Positions 1 to 6,388 of a DNA stretch of 10,592 bases are shown here, piece by piece (the stretch's first letter is position 1; each line of letters begins with the position of its first letter). The DNA lies in NCBI GenBank assembly GCA_905233965.1, contig CAJOFG010000017.1, positions 1-10,592 on the forward strand, in the 5' to 3' direction. This DNA is from an uncultured Selenomonadaceae bacterium. Its GTDB lineage: Bacteria; Bacillota; Negativicutes; Selenomonadales; Selenomonadaceae. A model generated the notes under the pieces. The model ran no database searches. It had not been told where the DNA came from and saw nothing but the letters and a program-made list of their open reading frames with translations. The position numbers were made by a program, and so were the translations under genes.

Positions 1-669
1 CTGACCGAACGTAACAAACAGCTGGAAAAGGCGATTGAAGACCAAAACAGACAAATTGCCGAATTGAAAAAGCAAATCGGCAATGCGCAAACCCGGCAAG
101 ACAAAGACAGACTCACGCAGGAATTTGCCGCCGAAGATAAAATTTTTTTGGCAAATCAAAAATTTGAGGAGGGTACTGAACTTTGGAAGGGTCAATCAGA
201 TTATAAAGCCGCCATTGTCAAATACACCGAAGCAATTCAATTAAATCCGAATTTTATAGATGCTTATTACGAGCGTGCCATGACTTACAGAGCATTAGAT
301 CAATGGGATAATGCTATAGCTGACCTTAACAAAATAATTCAACTGAATCCGAATTTTTCAAAGGCTTATACAAAACTCGGTCAATTTCACCAATTATTGG
401 GACAATATGATAAAGCTGCTATCGATTTTAATAAGGCTGTTCAGTGTGATCCATATAATTTTAATGTCTATGTCAGTAGGGGTACTTTCTATGAAGATCA
501 TGAACAATATGATAAAGCTGTCATTGATTACAGCAAAGTTATTCAAATCAAACCTATTTTTGTAATGTCGTATATGTCACGAGGTGAGTGTTATAGAGCA
601 CTGGGAAATTATCAGCAAGCTGAGGCAGATGTTGAAAAAGCAACACAAATTATGTTTAGAAGGAGATAA
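1..669 (+). CDS. TPR-repeat protein, 5' end outside window
   Basis: The reading frame is open from base 1, so the start lies upstream; 222 residues are visible. Residues 1-45 are charged and Gln/Glu/Lys-rich and look like the end of a coiled coil. From about residue 51 there are five tetratricopeptide repeats of 34 residues (about 51-83, 84-117, 118-151, 152-185, 186-217), with the usual Tyr/Ala/Gly pattern and a Pro closing the first four units (LNP, LNP, CDP, IKP). TPR arrays are protein-binding scaffolds; no catalytic domain or partner is visible, so the function is unknown. The TPR part is visibly more AT-rich than the coiled-coil part and the genes that follow. The stop is TAA at 667-669. 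An internal TTG at 64 is not a credible start, because it has no ribosome binding site and the frame continues upstream. Confidence 0.85.
   Translation: MTERNKQLEKAIEDQNRQIAELKKQIGNAQTRQDKDRLTQEFAAEDKIFLANQKFEEGTELWKGQSDYKAAIVKYTEAIQLNPNFIDAYYERAMTYRALDQWDNAIADLNKIIQLNPNFSKAYTKLGQFHQLLGQYDKAAIDFNKAVQCDPYNFNVYVSRGTFYEDHEQYDKAVIDYSKVIQIKPIFVMSYMSRGECYRALGNYQQAEADVEKATQIMFRRR
402..520 (+). repeat. 102-bp-period direct repeats inside the TPR gene
   Basis: The 17-mer ACAATATGATAAAGCTG occurs at 402-418 and again at 504-520, exactly 102 bases apart, which is one 34-residue TPR unit. A 12-mer AATCCGAATTTT at 244-255 and 346-357 has the same spacing. Identity at the nucleotide level, rather than only at the protein level, suggests relatively recent unit duplication or gene conversion. 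Confidence 0.8.
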
Positions 670-723
670 CAACCCTCCGGCAGAAAAATATTTCGCAGAC
701 ACGGTTATATGTGAATATTTAGC

Positions 724-752
724 TTGCATTGAAAAAATTCGTCCGGTATAAT
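724..752 (+). promoter_or_regulatory. Sigma-70 promoter of the first ompH-like gene
   Basis: TTGCAT at 724-729 is followed after 17 bases by a perfect TATAAT at 747-752. CCGG directly precedes the -10 box, and TCCGG/CCGGA (742-746/754-758) form a small inverted repeat around it. Transcription would start near 759, giving a leader of about 30 bases that contains AAGGAGA just before the ATG at 788. Confidence 0.8.
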
Positions 753-787
753 GCCGGAATGTAAAGCATTTCAAAGGAGAGTTGAAA

Positions 788-1246
788 ATGATAAAATTGG
801 AAAAGAAACAGGTCAAAATCGTAAGTATCCTTATCGCCGTTGTTTTCATCGGCAGTGTCGTGGCGTTGGCACTCACTCAGAGCGGCGGCGTTGCATCTGC
901 GGCGGCATCGGATAAAATCGGTGTTGGTCAGGAAGCGATGTCCCGTCACCCGGATTTGCAAAATGCAAGAAGTCAATACGAAGCGGCAGTTGCCGTAATT
1001 CAAAAAGACTTTGAAGCAAAAGCAGCCGGCATGAGCGACCAGGAAAAACAAGATTATTACGTTCAATGCCAACAGAGAGCGCAACAAAAAGAACGCGAAT
1101 TGTTCGAGCCGTTGGTGCAGAGTTTTGAAGCGGCGGTACAAAAAGTTGCAGAGGCAAAAGGTCTTACCGTGGTTATCGACAAAAGCGCGGTTCTCTACGG
1201 CGGACAGGACATCACGCAGGACGTTATCGCCAAAATCGGTAAATAA
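788..1246 (+). CDS. OmpH/Skp-family periplasmic chaperone (short, secreted)
   Basis: This 152-residue protein starts with a Lys-rich n-region, a hydrophobic stretch at about residues 9-30 and small residues near 36-42 (ASAAAS), which is a Sec signal peptide with probable cleavage there. The mature part has the OmpH signature: a short KIGV strand, then xxxSRHPD, a long charged helical hairpin rich in Gln/Glu/Lys, and a C-terminal GLTVVID...YGGQDIT segment ending DVIAKIGK. Known Skp/OmpH proteins are trimeric periplasmic holdases that carry outer-membrane proteins to the BAM machinery. I chose ATG 788 over an in-frame TTG at 782, because AGGAG (775-779) lies 8 bases before the ATG and only 2 before the TTG. 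The gene has its own promoter and is followed by a strong terminator. Its ending matches that of the lipoprotein at 2517-2945, so the two are paralogues. Confidence 0.88.
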   Translation: MIKLEKKQVKIVSILIAVVFIGSVVALALTQSGGVASAAASDKIGVGQEAMSRHPDLQNARSQYEAAVAVIQKDFEAKAAGMSDQEKQDYYVQCQQRAQQKERELFEPLVQSFEAAVQKVAEAKGLTVVIDKSAVLYGGQDITQDVIAKIGK

Positions 1247-1271
1247 TTTTTCAGTAAAATAAATTCTTCAT

Positions 1272-1287
1272 GTTGAAACGTTTCAAC
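1272..1287. promoter_or_regulatory. Perfect 16-bp palindrome, possible operator
   Basis: GTTGAAACGTTTCAAC is a perfect palindrome with a central CG. This is the layout of LacI/GalR-family operators, though it is one base short per half of the classic CcpA cre consensus. It sits between the stop of the first ompH gene and the terminator stem. I see no good promoter next to it, so a role as operator is a guess. Confidence 0.35.
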
Positions 1288-1293
1288 GAGGAG

Positions 1294-1350
1294 CCGGAAA
1301 GCCGGAAAGGTTTGTTAAATCGCTTTTCGGGTTTTCCGGTTTTTTATTTT
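1294..1350 (+). terminator. Rho-independent terminator between ompH paralogues
   Basis: CCGGAAAGCC (1294-1303) pairs with GGTTTTCCGG (1330-1339) over 10 bp with one G-U wobble. The helix continues after a bulged G1329 through 1304-1309/1323-1328. Loop 1310-1322 closes it, and six T, an A and five T follow. It should end most transcripts from the promoter at 724-752 and so separate the first ompH gene from the ompH-ompH-lpxD run, which could then depend on readthrough or an unseen promoter. Confidence 0.85.
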
Positions 1351-1376
1351 TCAGTTTGCCGAAAGGAGACCGGTAA

Positions 1377-2498
1377 ATGTCAAAATACGCTTTGCCGGCA
1401 GTGCTGGCGGCGGCAGTTTTGATCGGCGGCGGAATTTATTTCAACGCGACACATAAAGTCGAACCGCCGAAAAAAAATATCGTTCGGGAAGTACACGGAA
1501 TAGGAATAATCGACCTCGAACAAATTCGCGCAAAACATCCGGACGGGGAAAAGTTACGGGAACTCAGGGCGCGTGAACTCAGATTGAAACTCGAATGGGA
1601 AGAGGCAATGCGCCCGGTTGAAATGCCGAAACCTCCGGAAGTGAACCCCGCACCTTTCGACGAAAATGCCCGGCAAAAAAATATGCGGGAACTCATGGAA
1701 AAATTGGCGGCAGTCAAAGCGAAAAAACTTCAACTGACCGAACAATTCAAAAAAGAGACCGAACCCGAATATATCCGCCGGCGCGACGAAGTACGGGATA
1801 TTTTCCTCAATGAAGCGTTGAACATAAAATTGAAACTTCAAAACGCGGAAACTTTGCAACTGACACGCGGCGAATACATTCTGTTGCAACAGCGACTTGA
1901 CGAGCTCGTCATGGAGCGAAACCAAAAGCAAGCCGAAATGTTGAACGAATGGACGGCGGAAATAAATGCGCGTGTCGAAGCTGCCGTCGCGGATGACATG
2001 GCGAAAATTAAAACCGAATCAGGCGCAATGCTCGAAGAATTTCAAGCCGACGCAAACCAAACTCTTGCAAACGCACAAAATCGAAACCAAGAGTTGACGA
2101 ACGCGACGATTCAGGAAATTGAAAATCGACAGCAACGCCGCCGGGAACTTTTTGAAGAGATGAACGCGGTTGCAAAGGAACGCGCCGCACTCGAAGGAGC
2201 AATTTTGGACTCCATAATCGACGAGGCCGGCAAACTCGGCGCACTTCACCGACTTGATGCCGTCATCGTCAAGCGCGAACTTTCCGACGAAGAAAAAACT
2301 TTCAAGGAAATTTCGGAACCGGATTTTCATTTCGATTCCGAAACAAATAAAAAAGTCGGGGCAATAATTTATCCGGGAACGGATACAAAAGATTTGACGG
2401 AAGATTTGTTGAAGGCTCTCACGTTGAGAAAGCAGACCGTCGAAACTTCCGAAAAGCCCGAACAAGTTGAACAAGATGAACCCGAAAATTCAAATTAA
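1377..2498 (+). CDS. Large OmpH-like coiled-coil protein, membrane-anchored
   Basis: A 373-residue protein, more than twice the usual OmpH length (about 150-180). Residues 5-22 are a hydrophobic, Ala/Gly-rich segment without a clear cleavage site, so it is probably an inner-membrane anchor with the rest in the periplasm. Residues 41-60 (GIGIIDLEQIRAKHPDGEKL) match the OmpH N-terminal strand and HPD motif. Residues 60-285 are a long charged coiled coil interrupted by a Pro-rich patch at 80-93. The end, LDAVIV at 293-298 and YPGTDTKDLTEDLLKAL at 332-348, corresponds to the VVID...YGGxDIT...VI ending of the short OmpH proteins, so I read it as an OmpH fold with a greatly lengthened tentacle. The tail (355-373) is acidic. 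AAGGAG lies 8 bases before the ATG. The lipoprotein gene follows after 18 bases. The specific role is unknown. Confidence 0.75.
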   Translation: MSKYALPAVLAAAVLIGGGIYFNATHKVEPPKKNIVREVHGIGIIDLEQIRAKHPDGEKLRELRARELRLKLEWEEAMRPVEMPKPPEVNPAPFDENARQKNMRELMEKLAAVKAKKLQLTEQFKKETEPEYIRRRDEVRDIFLNEALNIKLKLQNAETLQLTRGEYILLQQRLDELVMERNQKQAEMLNEWTAEINARVEAAVADDMAKIKTESGAMLEEFQADANQTLANAQNRNQELTNATIQEIENRQQRRRELFEEMNAVAKERAALEGAILDSIIDEAGKLGALHRLDAVIVKRELSDEEKTFKEISEPDFHFDSETNKKVGAIIYPGTDTKDLTEDLLKALTLRKQTVETSEKPEQVEQDEPENSN

Positions 2499-2516
2499 AA
2501 CGGAGTTGATTGGCAA

Positions 2517-2945
2517 GTGAAATTTTCAAAAAAAATTGCGGCGGTCGCACTCCTTGCAACGTCGCTTTTGATAACCGGTTGCGGTCAGGCAAAAATCGGT
2601 TGCGTTGACGGCAACAAGGTTATGACTGACGCGCCGCAGGTTAAAACGATAATGGACGAGGCGCAACAAAAATTGCAGGAGGCGCAAAAAGAAATTGAAG
2701 CCGAAGCGGCAAAAAATCCGAACATGAGCCAAGAGGAAATGATGCGCCTGCAAATGGACGCGCAAAGAAAATTGGCGGGTATTCAACAATCCTACGCGAC
2801 GCAAGCGAAATATAAACTCGATGAAGTGCTTGCCGGCATTGTCAAAGAAAAAGGTTTGGACGTTGTCGTTGACAATTCGGAAAAAAGTTTAATCTTCAAA
2901 GGCGGAATCGACATAACGGACGAGGTAATCAAAAAACTTCAGTAA
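2517..2945 (+). CDS. OmpH/Skp-family lipoprotein
   Basis: This 142-residue protein has a lipoprotein signal peptide: Lys at 2, 5 and 6, a hydrophobic core at 7-18, and lipobox ITGC at 19-22, so Cys22 would be lipidated. The mature part follows the OmpH plan: KIGCVDGNKVM strand, helical hairpin rich in Gln/Glu/Lys (about 40-110), then GLDVVVD and GGIDITDEVIKKL. It would act as a membrane-tethered version of the Skp holdase; inner versus outer membrane cannot be told. The start is GTG with GGAG at 2502-2505, an 11-base spacing that is longer than ideal; the signal peptide begins exactly here and supports it. It lies 18 bases after the large OmpH-like gene and 13 bases before lpxD, so co-transcription is likely. 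Confidence 0.85.
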   Translation: MKFSKKIAAVALLATSLLITGCGQAKIGCVDGNKVMTDAPQVKTIMDEAQQKLQEAQKEIEAEAAKNPNMSQEEMMRLQMDAQRKLAGIQQSYATQAKYKLDEVLAGIVKEKGLDVVVDNSEKSLIFKGGIDITDEVIKKLQ

Positions 2946-2958
2946 TCGGTGAATTGAA

Positions 2959-3993
2959 ATGGAAAAAAGTTTGAAAGAGATAGCGGAGTTGGTCGGCGGA
3001 GAATTGATCGGGGACGGTGAAATAAAAATTACCGGACCCGGAATTTTGGATACGGCCGGACCCGGCGACATAACTTTTGCCGACGAAAAACATATCGACG
3101 CGGCAAAAAAATCCGATGCCGCCGCCGTTATCATTCCCTCCGATTTTTCCGGCGACTTTCCCAAAAACGCCGTCAAAGTTCCCGACCCCAGAGCGTCATT
3201 CGCAAAGTTGGTCGGCGTTTTCATTCCGAAAATTAAAATTCCGGTCGGCGTGAGTCCGAAAGCTCATATCGGGGAGAACGTGAAAATTGCGGAGGACGTT
3301 TCGATAATGCCTTTCGCGGTTATCGACGACAATTCCGAAATCGGGCGCGGCTCGATAATTTATCCGCACACTTACATCGGGCAACACGTTTCCATAGGTG
3401 AGAGGACGACAATTTATTCCGGCGTTACCGTTCGCGAAAATTGCAAGATAGGAAATCGTTGCATAATTCACAGTTCGTCGGTTATCGGCTCGGACGGATT
3501 CGGTTTCACCACGTCCGGCGGCGTTCACACCAAAGTCCCGCAAGTCGGAAATGTTATCGTCGAAGATGATGTGGAAATCGGAGCGCACGTCGGAATTGAC
3601 AGGGCGATGATGGGTTCGACGGTTATCGGGCACGGAACGAAAATTGATAATCTCGTTCACGTCGGGCATAATTGCAAAATCGGCGCGAATTGTTTAATCG
3701 TTGCGCAGACCGGAATTTCCGGCTCGACAATCGTAGGCGACAACGTGACTTTCGGCGGACAAACCGGCACTGTCGGTCACATAAAAATCGGCGGCAATTC
3801 GGTTTATGCCGGCAGATCCGGAATTACAAAAAATATGCCGGAAGGTTTTTTCGGCTCCGGTTTTCCGGCGCGTCCCCACAAAGAGGATTTGAAACTTCAA
3901 GCCGCCGCAGAAAAATTTCCGGAGCTTATCAAAAAAGTCCGGAAGTTGGAAAAGGAACTCGAAAAAATTTTGCAAAATTCCGGTGACAAATAA
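2959..3993 (+). CDS. lpxD: UDP-3-O-acylglucosamine N-acyltransferase LpxD
   Basis: LpxD transfers a hydroxyacyl chain from acyl carrier protein to the 2-amino group of UDP-3-O-acyl-glucosamine, the third step of lipid A synthesis, in the cytosol. The 344-residue length is normal. Residues 1-95 form the uridine-binding domain (ending [11 protein letters not shown]). Residues about 98-290 form the left-handed beta helix with repeated hexapeptides (IGENVKI, IGERTTI, IGNRCII, IGANCLI). GSDGFGF lies at 177-183. The catalytic histidine is H237 in NLVHVGHN (231-238), equivalent to E. coli H239. The C-terminal helix (about 305-340) is charged. The start ATG has GGTGA 6 bases upstream. It is the last gene of the ompH run, and lpxC, fabZ and lpxA, common partners elsewhere, do not follow. 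It shows that the organism makes lipid A. Confidence 0.96.
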   Translation: MEKSLKEIAELVGGELIGDGEIKITGPGILDTAGPGDITFADEKHIDAAKKSDAAAVIIPSDFSGDFPKNAVKVPDPRASFAKLVGVFIPKIKIPVGVSPKAHIGENVKIAEDVSIMPFAVIDDNSEIGRGSIIYPHTYIGQHVSIGERTTIYSGVTVRENCKIGNRCIIHSSSVIGSDGFGFTTSGGVHTKVPQVGNVIVEDDVEIGAHVGIDRAMMGSTVIGHGTKIDNLVHVGHNCKIGANCLIVAQTGISGSTIVGDNVTFGGQTGTVGHIKIGGNSVYAGRSGITKNMPEGFFGSGFPARPHKEDLKLQAAAEKFPELIKKVRKLEKELEKILQNSGDK

Positions 3994-4001
3994 AATTTCT
4001 G

Positions 4002-4030
4002 TGGCAAATATTTTTCTTCTCCGGTAAAAT
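4002..4030 (+). promoter_or_regulatory. Probable cheR promoter
   Basis: TGGCAA (4002-4007), 17 bases, TAAAAT (4025-4030), with CCGG directly before the -10 box as in the promoters of the first ompH gene and eno. The -35 box is poor (3 of 6 to TTGACA). It would give a leader of about 28 bases before cheR. A sigma-54 reading fails because no GC follows at the needed distance from GG. Confidence 0.5.
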
Positions 4031-4064
4031 TGTTTTCAGAAAATTTAATGAGGGGGAATACATA

Positions 4065-4853
4065 ATGGACGAAAAAGATTGGGAAACATTTAAAAAGAAG
4101 TTGAACGACAAAACGGGTATCGACCTGCAACTTTACAAAGAACCGCAGATGAAACGCCGTATCAGCAACTTGGTCAATCGTGCCGAATATAAATCTTTCA
4201 CTTCGTACTTCGACCACGTTTGCAAAAACAAAGATGACTTCGCGGAGTTCATCGAATATCTGACAATCAACGTTTCGGAATTTTTCCGCACGCCGGATAA
4301 ATTTGCAAAACTCGAAACCGATGTTATCCCCTACTTGCTGAAACGCTCGCCGAAATTGAACATTTGGAGTGCCGGTTGTTCAATCGGCGCGGAACCCTAT
4401 TCGCTGTCAATCATCATGAAGGAAATGACTCCGAACGTTCGCCACAGAATCCTTGCCAGCGATTTGGATATCGACATTCTCGCGAAGGCAAAGAAAGGCG
4501 TTTACACCGACAACGAATTGAAAGCCATGAAACCGGATCGCAAGAAAAAATATTTCAACGTCAGCCCGGACGGAAAATTTGCCGTCAAGCCGGAAATTAA
4601 ATCCGCCGTCGAATTTAAACGCCACAACCTGCTGAAAGATAAATTTGAAACCGGATTCGATTTGATTCTCTGCCGGAACGTCGTTATCTACTTCACCGAA
4701 GAGGCTAAGGATCAACTCTACGCGAACTTTTTCAAAGCATTGAAACCCGGCGGTATTCTCTTCGTCGGTGCGACGGAAGCAATTTTGAATTTCCGCAAAT
4801 TAGGTTATACAAGTTTCCAGCCCTTCTTCTATCAAAGACCGGAGGATAAATAA
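4065..4853 (+). CDS. cheR: Chemotaxis protein methyltransferase CheR
   Basis: CheR methylates glutamates on chemoreceptors with S-adenosylmethionine, setting receptor adaptation. The 262 residues comprise the helical CheR_N domain (about 1-65) and a Rossmann methyltransferase domain. Visible motifs are NVSEFFRTPDKF (69-80), SAM-binding IWSAGCSIGAEPYSLSI (100-116), the acidic ASDLD (131-135), and FDLILCRNVVIYF (198-210). The consensus STGEEPYS is SIGAEPYS here; from memory other Clostridia-type CheR proteins share this form, so I do not read it as inactivation. AGGGGG lies about 8 bases before ATG. It stands alone: no cheB, cheW or receptor gene is next to it. The length and motifs argue against a CheR fused to TPR or PAS domains. 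Its presence suggests a motile, chemotactic cell. Confidence 0.95.
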   Translation: MDEKDWETFKKKLNDKTGIDLQLYKEPQMKRRISNLVNRAEYKSFTSYFDHVCKNKDDFAEFIEYLTINVSEFFRTPDKFAKLETDVIPYLLKRSPKLNIWSAGCSIGAEPYSLSIIMKEMTPNVRHRILASDLDIDILAKAKKGVYTDNELKAMKPDRKKKYFNVSPDGKFAVKPEIKSAVEFKRHNLLKDKFETGFDLILCRNVVIYFTEEAKDQLYANFFKALKPGGILFVGATEAILNFRKLGYTSFQPFFYQRPEDK

Positions 4854-4875
4854 TTTTTTCCCGGCGCAAAATTTT

Positions 4876-5808
4876 TCACGAAGTATATTTATCAATGAAG
4901 TTAAAGACTCGTCTGAAATATTCGGACGGGTCTTTTGGTTTTGCGTCGGCGTGTCCGGCACCTTCGACAGTCCAAATTTCTTTTTCCGGCGCGTTCGATG
5001 CGTCAAAAAGTTTTTGCAACATCTCGTAAGGGACAAGCTCGTCCTTGTCGCCGTGAATGAACAGCGTCGGCACTTTCGTTTTCGTCACGCTGTCCAAAGG
5101 GTTCGCGTCGGAAATGAATATGCCGGTTTTAATTTTGCAAACGGAATTTGCCGCGTACATCACCGGAAATTCCGGCAGACCGAAAATTTTTTCAAGTTGC
5201 GCGGTGAACATATCGTAAGCGTTCGTGTAGCCGCAATCCTCTACGACGGCAACGACATTTGCCGGGTCAAGCGCGGAACTTATCATGACGGTCGCCGCGC
5301 CCATTGATACGCCGTGCAAAATAATTTTCGCTTGAGGGTCGCGCTCGGAAATTTTTTTCGCCCAATCCGCAACGTCCCGACCTTCATACGCGCCCATCGT
5401 CAAATATTCGCCGTCGCTCGTCCCTGACGCGCGCAAATCCGGTGTCAGGACGTTGTAACCGTGTTTCAAATATTCTTCAGCATAGTCGAAGGCAAATCGT
5501 TGGTCGCGCCCGTACCCGTGAACCAAAATTGCCCAACGATGATTTTTTTCCTCCGGCTCAAAATACGTCGCGTGAAGTTGCAAGCCGTCGAAACTTTCAA
5601 GCGTCCAAATTGTGCTGTTGAAATCCGGCGGAGCGGGTGCTTTCAAATTCGGGTCGGCAATGTTCAAAGTTGCCGGCGGCGGAGTTTTCGGGTCGGTGGA
5701 GTTGTCGCGTTTCAGTGCGAAATCGACGAAGTAACTTCCGACAAAATAAAATGCGCCGACAGTCAAAATCATCAACGCGGACAAAATTACAGAAAATTTT
5801 TTTCTCAT
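4876..5808 (-). CDS. Membrane-anchored alpha/beta hydrolase
   Basis: A 310-residue protein with Lys/Arg at 2-4 and a hydrophobic segment at about 6-27, then a Pro-rich linker (38-62); it is probably anchored in the inner membrane with the enzyme outside the cytosol. The hydrolase domain shows the oxyanion HGYG (97-100), nucleophile elbow GVSMG with Ser168, HGDKDELVP with Asp256, and GAGHAD with His286, a complete catalytic triad. The family (S9-like/DUF1749-type serine esterases and peptidases) is broad, so the substrate is unknown. GAGG lies 7 bases before ATG. It starts 16 bases after trpG stops, so it is probably in the trp transcript, though no link to tryptophan is evident. Its last 20 codons contain the hairpin that likely terminates the convergent cheR transcript. 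Confidence 0.88.
   Translation of the reverse strand: MRKKFSVILSALMILTVGAFYFVGSYFVDFALKRDNSTDPKTPPPATLNIADPNLKAPAPPDFNSTIWTLESFDGLQLHATYFEPEEKNHRWAILVHGYGRDQRFAFDYAEEYLKHGYNVLTPDLRASGTSDGEYLTMGAYEGRDVADWAKKISERDPQAKIILHGVSMGAATVMISSALDPANVVAVVEDCGYTNAYDMFTAQLEKIFGLPEFPVMYAANSVCKIKTGIFISDANPLDSVTKTKVPTLFIHGDKDELVPYEMLQKLFDASNAPEKEIWTVEGAGHADAKPKDPSEYFRRVFNFIDKYTS
4903..4940 (+). terminator. Probable cheR terminator inside the convergent gene
   Basis: AAAGACTCGTCTGAA (4903-4917) pairs with TTCGGACGGGTCTTT (4921-4935) around loop ATA, a 15-bp stem, followed by TGGTTTT. Two pairs are U-G wobbles when read on the + strand but would be A-C mismatches on the - strand, and the U-rich tail is also on the + side. 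It lies 50 bases after the cheR stop, within the hydrolase coding sequence. Confidence 0.7.
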
Positions 5809-5824
5809 CTTTTTACCTCTACAG

Positions 5825-6388
5825 TCACGCTCGCAAAAAATTTTTCATCATGATTTTTCCGTCCGGCGTTAAAATTGATTCCGGATGAAATTGTATTCCT
5901 TCCACGTCAAAATTTTTGTGCCGAACGCCCATAATCGTGCCGTCCTCAAGTTCGCTCGTGACTTCCAGAGAATCCGGCAAACTTTCCCGCTCGATTATCA
6001 ACGAATGGTAACGCCCGACGGAAAAATTTTGCGGCAGTCCGGAATAAATTCCTTTACCGTTATGTTTGAGCGGAGAAGTTTTTCCGTGAACAATTTCTTT
6101 GCAACGAATTATTTTCCCGCCGAAAACTTCGCCTATCGCCTGATGTCCCAGACAAATTCCCAAAATAGGAACAACGCCTTTCAATTCCGCGATGACCTCT
6201 TCGGAAATTCCGGCATCTTTCGGAACGCCCGGACCCGGAGAAATTATTATCGCGGAATATTTTTTTTCGCGAATCTCCGACACGGAAATTTTATCGTTGC
6301 GAATGACTTCGACTTCCGCGCCGAGTTCGGATAAAAGTTGATAAATGTTGTAAGTGAAAGAGTCGTAATTATCGAGCAGAAGAATCAT
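5825..6388 (-). CDS. trpG: Anthranilate synthase glutamine amidotransferase subunit
   Basis: This subunit splits glutamine and passes ammonia to TrpE for anthranilate synthesis from chorismate; the same family (PabA) also serves aminodeoxychorismate synthase. The 187 residues carry all class I amidotransferase marks: LLLDNYDSFTYN (3-14), the oxyanion loop SPGPG (50-54), GICLGHQ with nucleophile Cys79 (77-83), and FHPES with His168 and Glu170 (167-171). The start is ATG 6388 with AGGAGG 9 bases upstream; longer in-frame starts lie in trpE coding sequence and would add 44 residues foreign to the family. It overlaps the end of trpE by 20 bases, which suggests translational coupling and matched subunit amounts. 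Whether it also serves folate synthesis cannot be told. Confidence 0.93.
   Translation of the reverse strand: MILLLDNYDSFTYNIYQLLSELGAEVEVIRNDKISVSEIREKKYSAIIISPGPGVPKDAGISEEVIAELKGVVPILGICLGHQAIGEVFGGKIIRCKEIVHGKTSPLKHNGKGIYSGLPQNFSVGRYHSLIIERESLPDSLEVTSELEDGTIMGVRHKNFDVEGIQFHPESILTPDGKIMMKNFLRA

Noticed and set aside
4002..4020. Sigma-54 promoter before cheR (TGGCA)
   Set aside because: The GC dinucleotide needed at -12 is absent at the right spacing.
4364..4600. Overlapping + strand frame inside cheR
   Set aside because: Arg/Ser/His-rich out-of-frame translation of a conserved gene.
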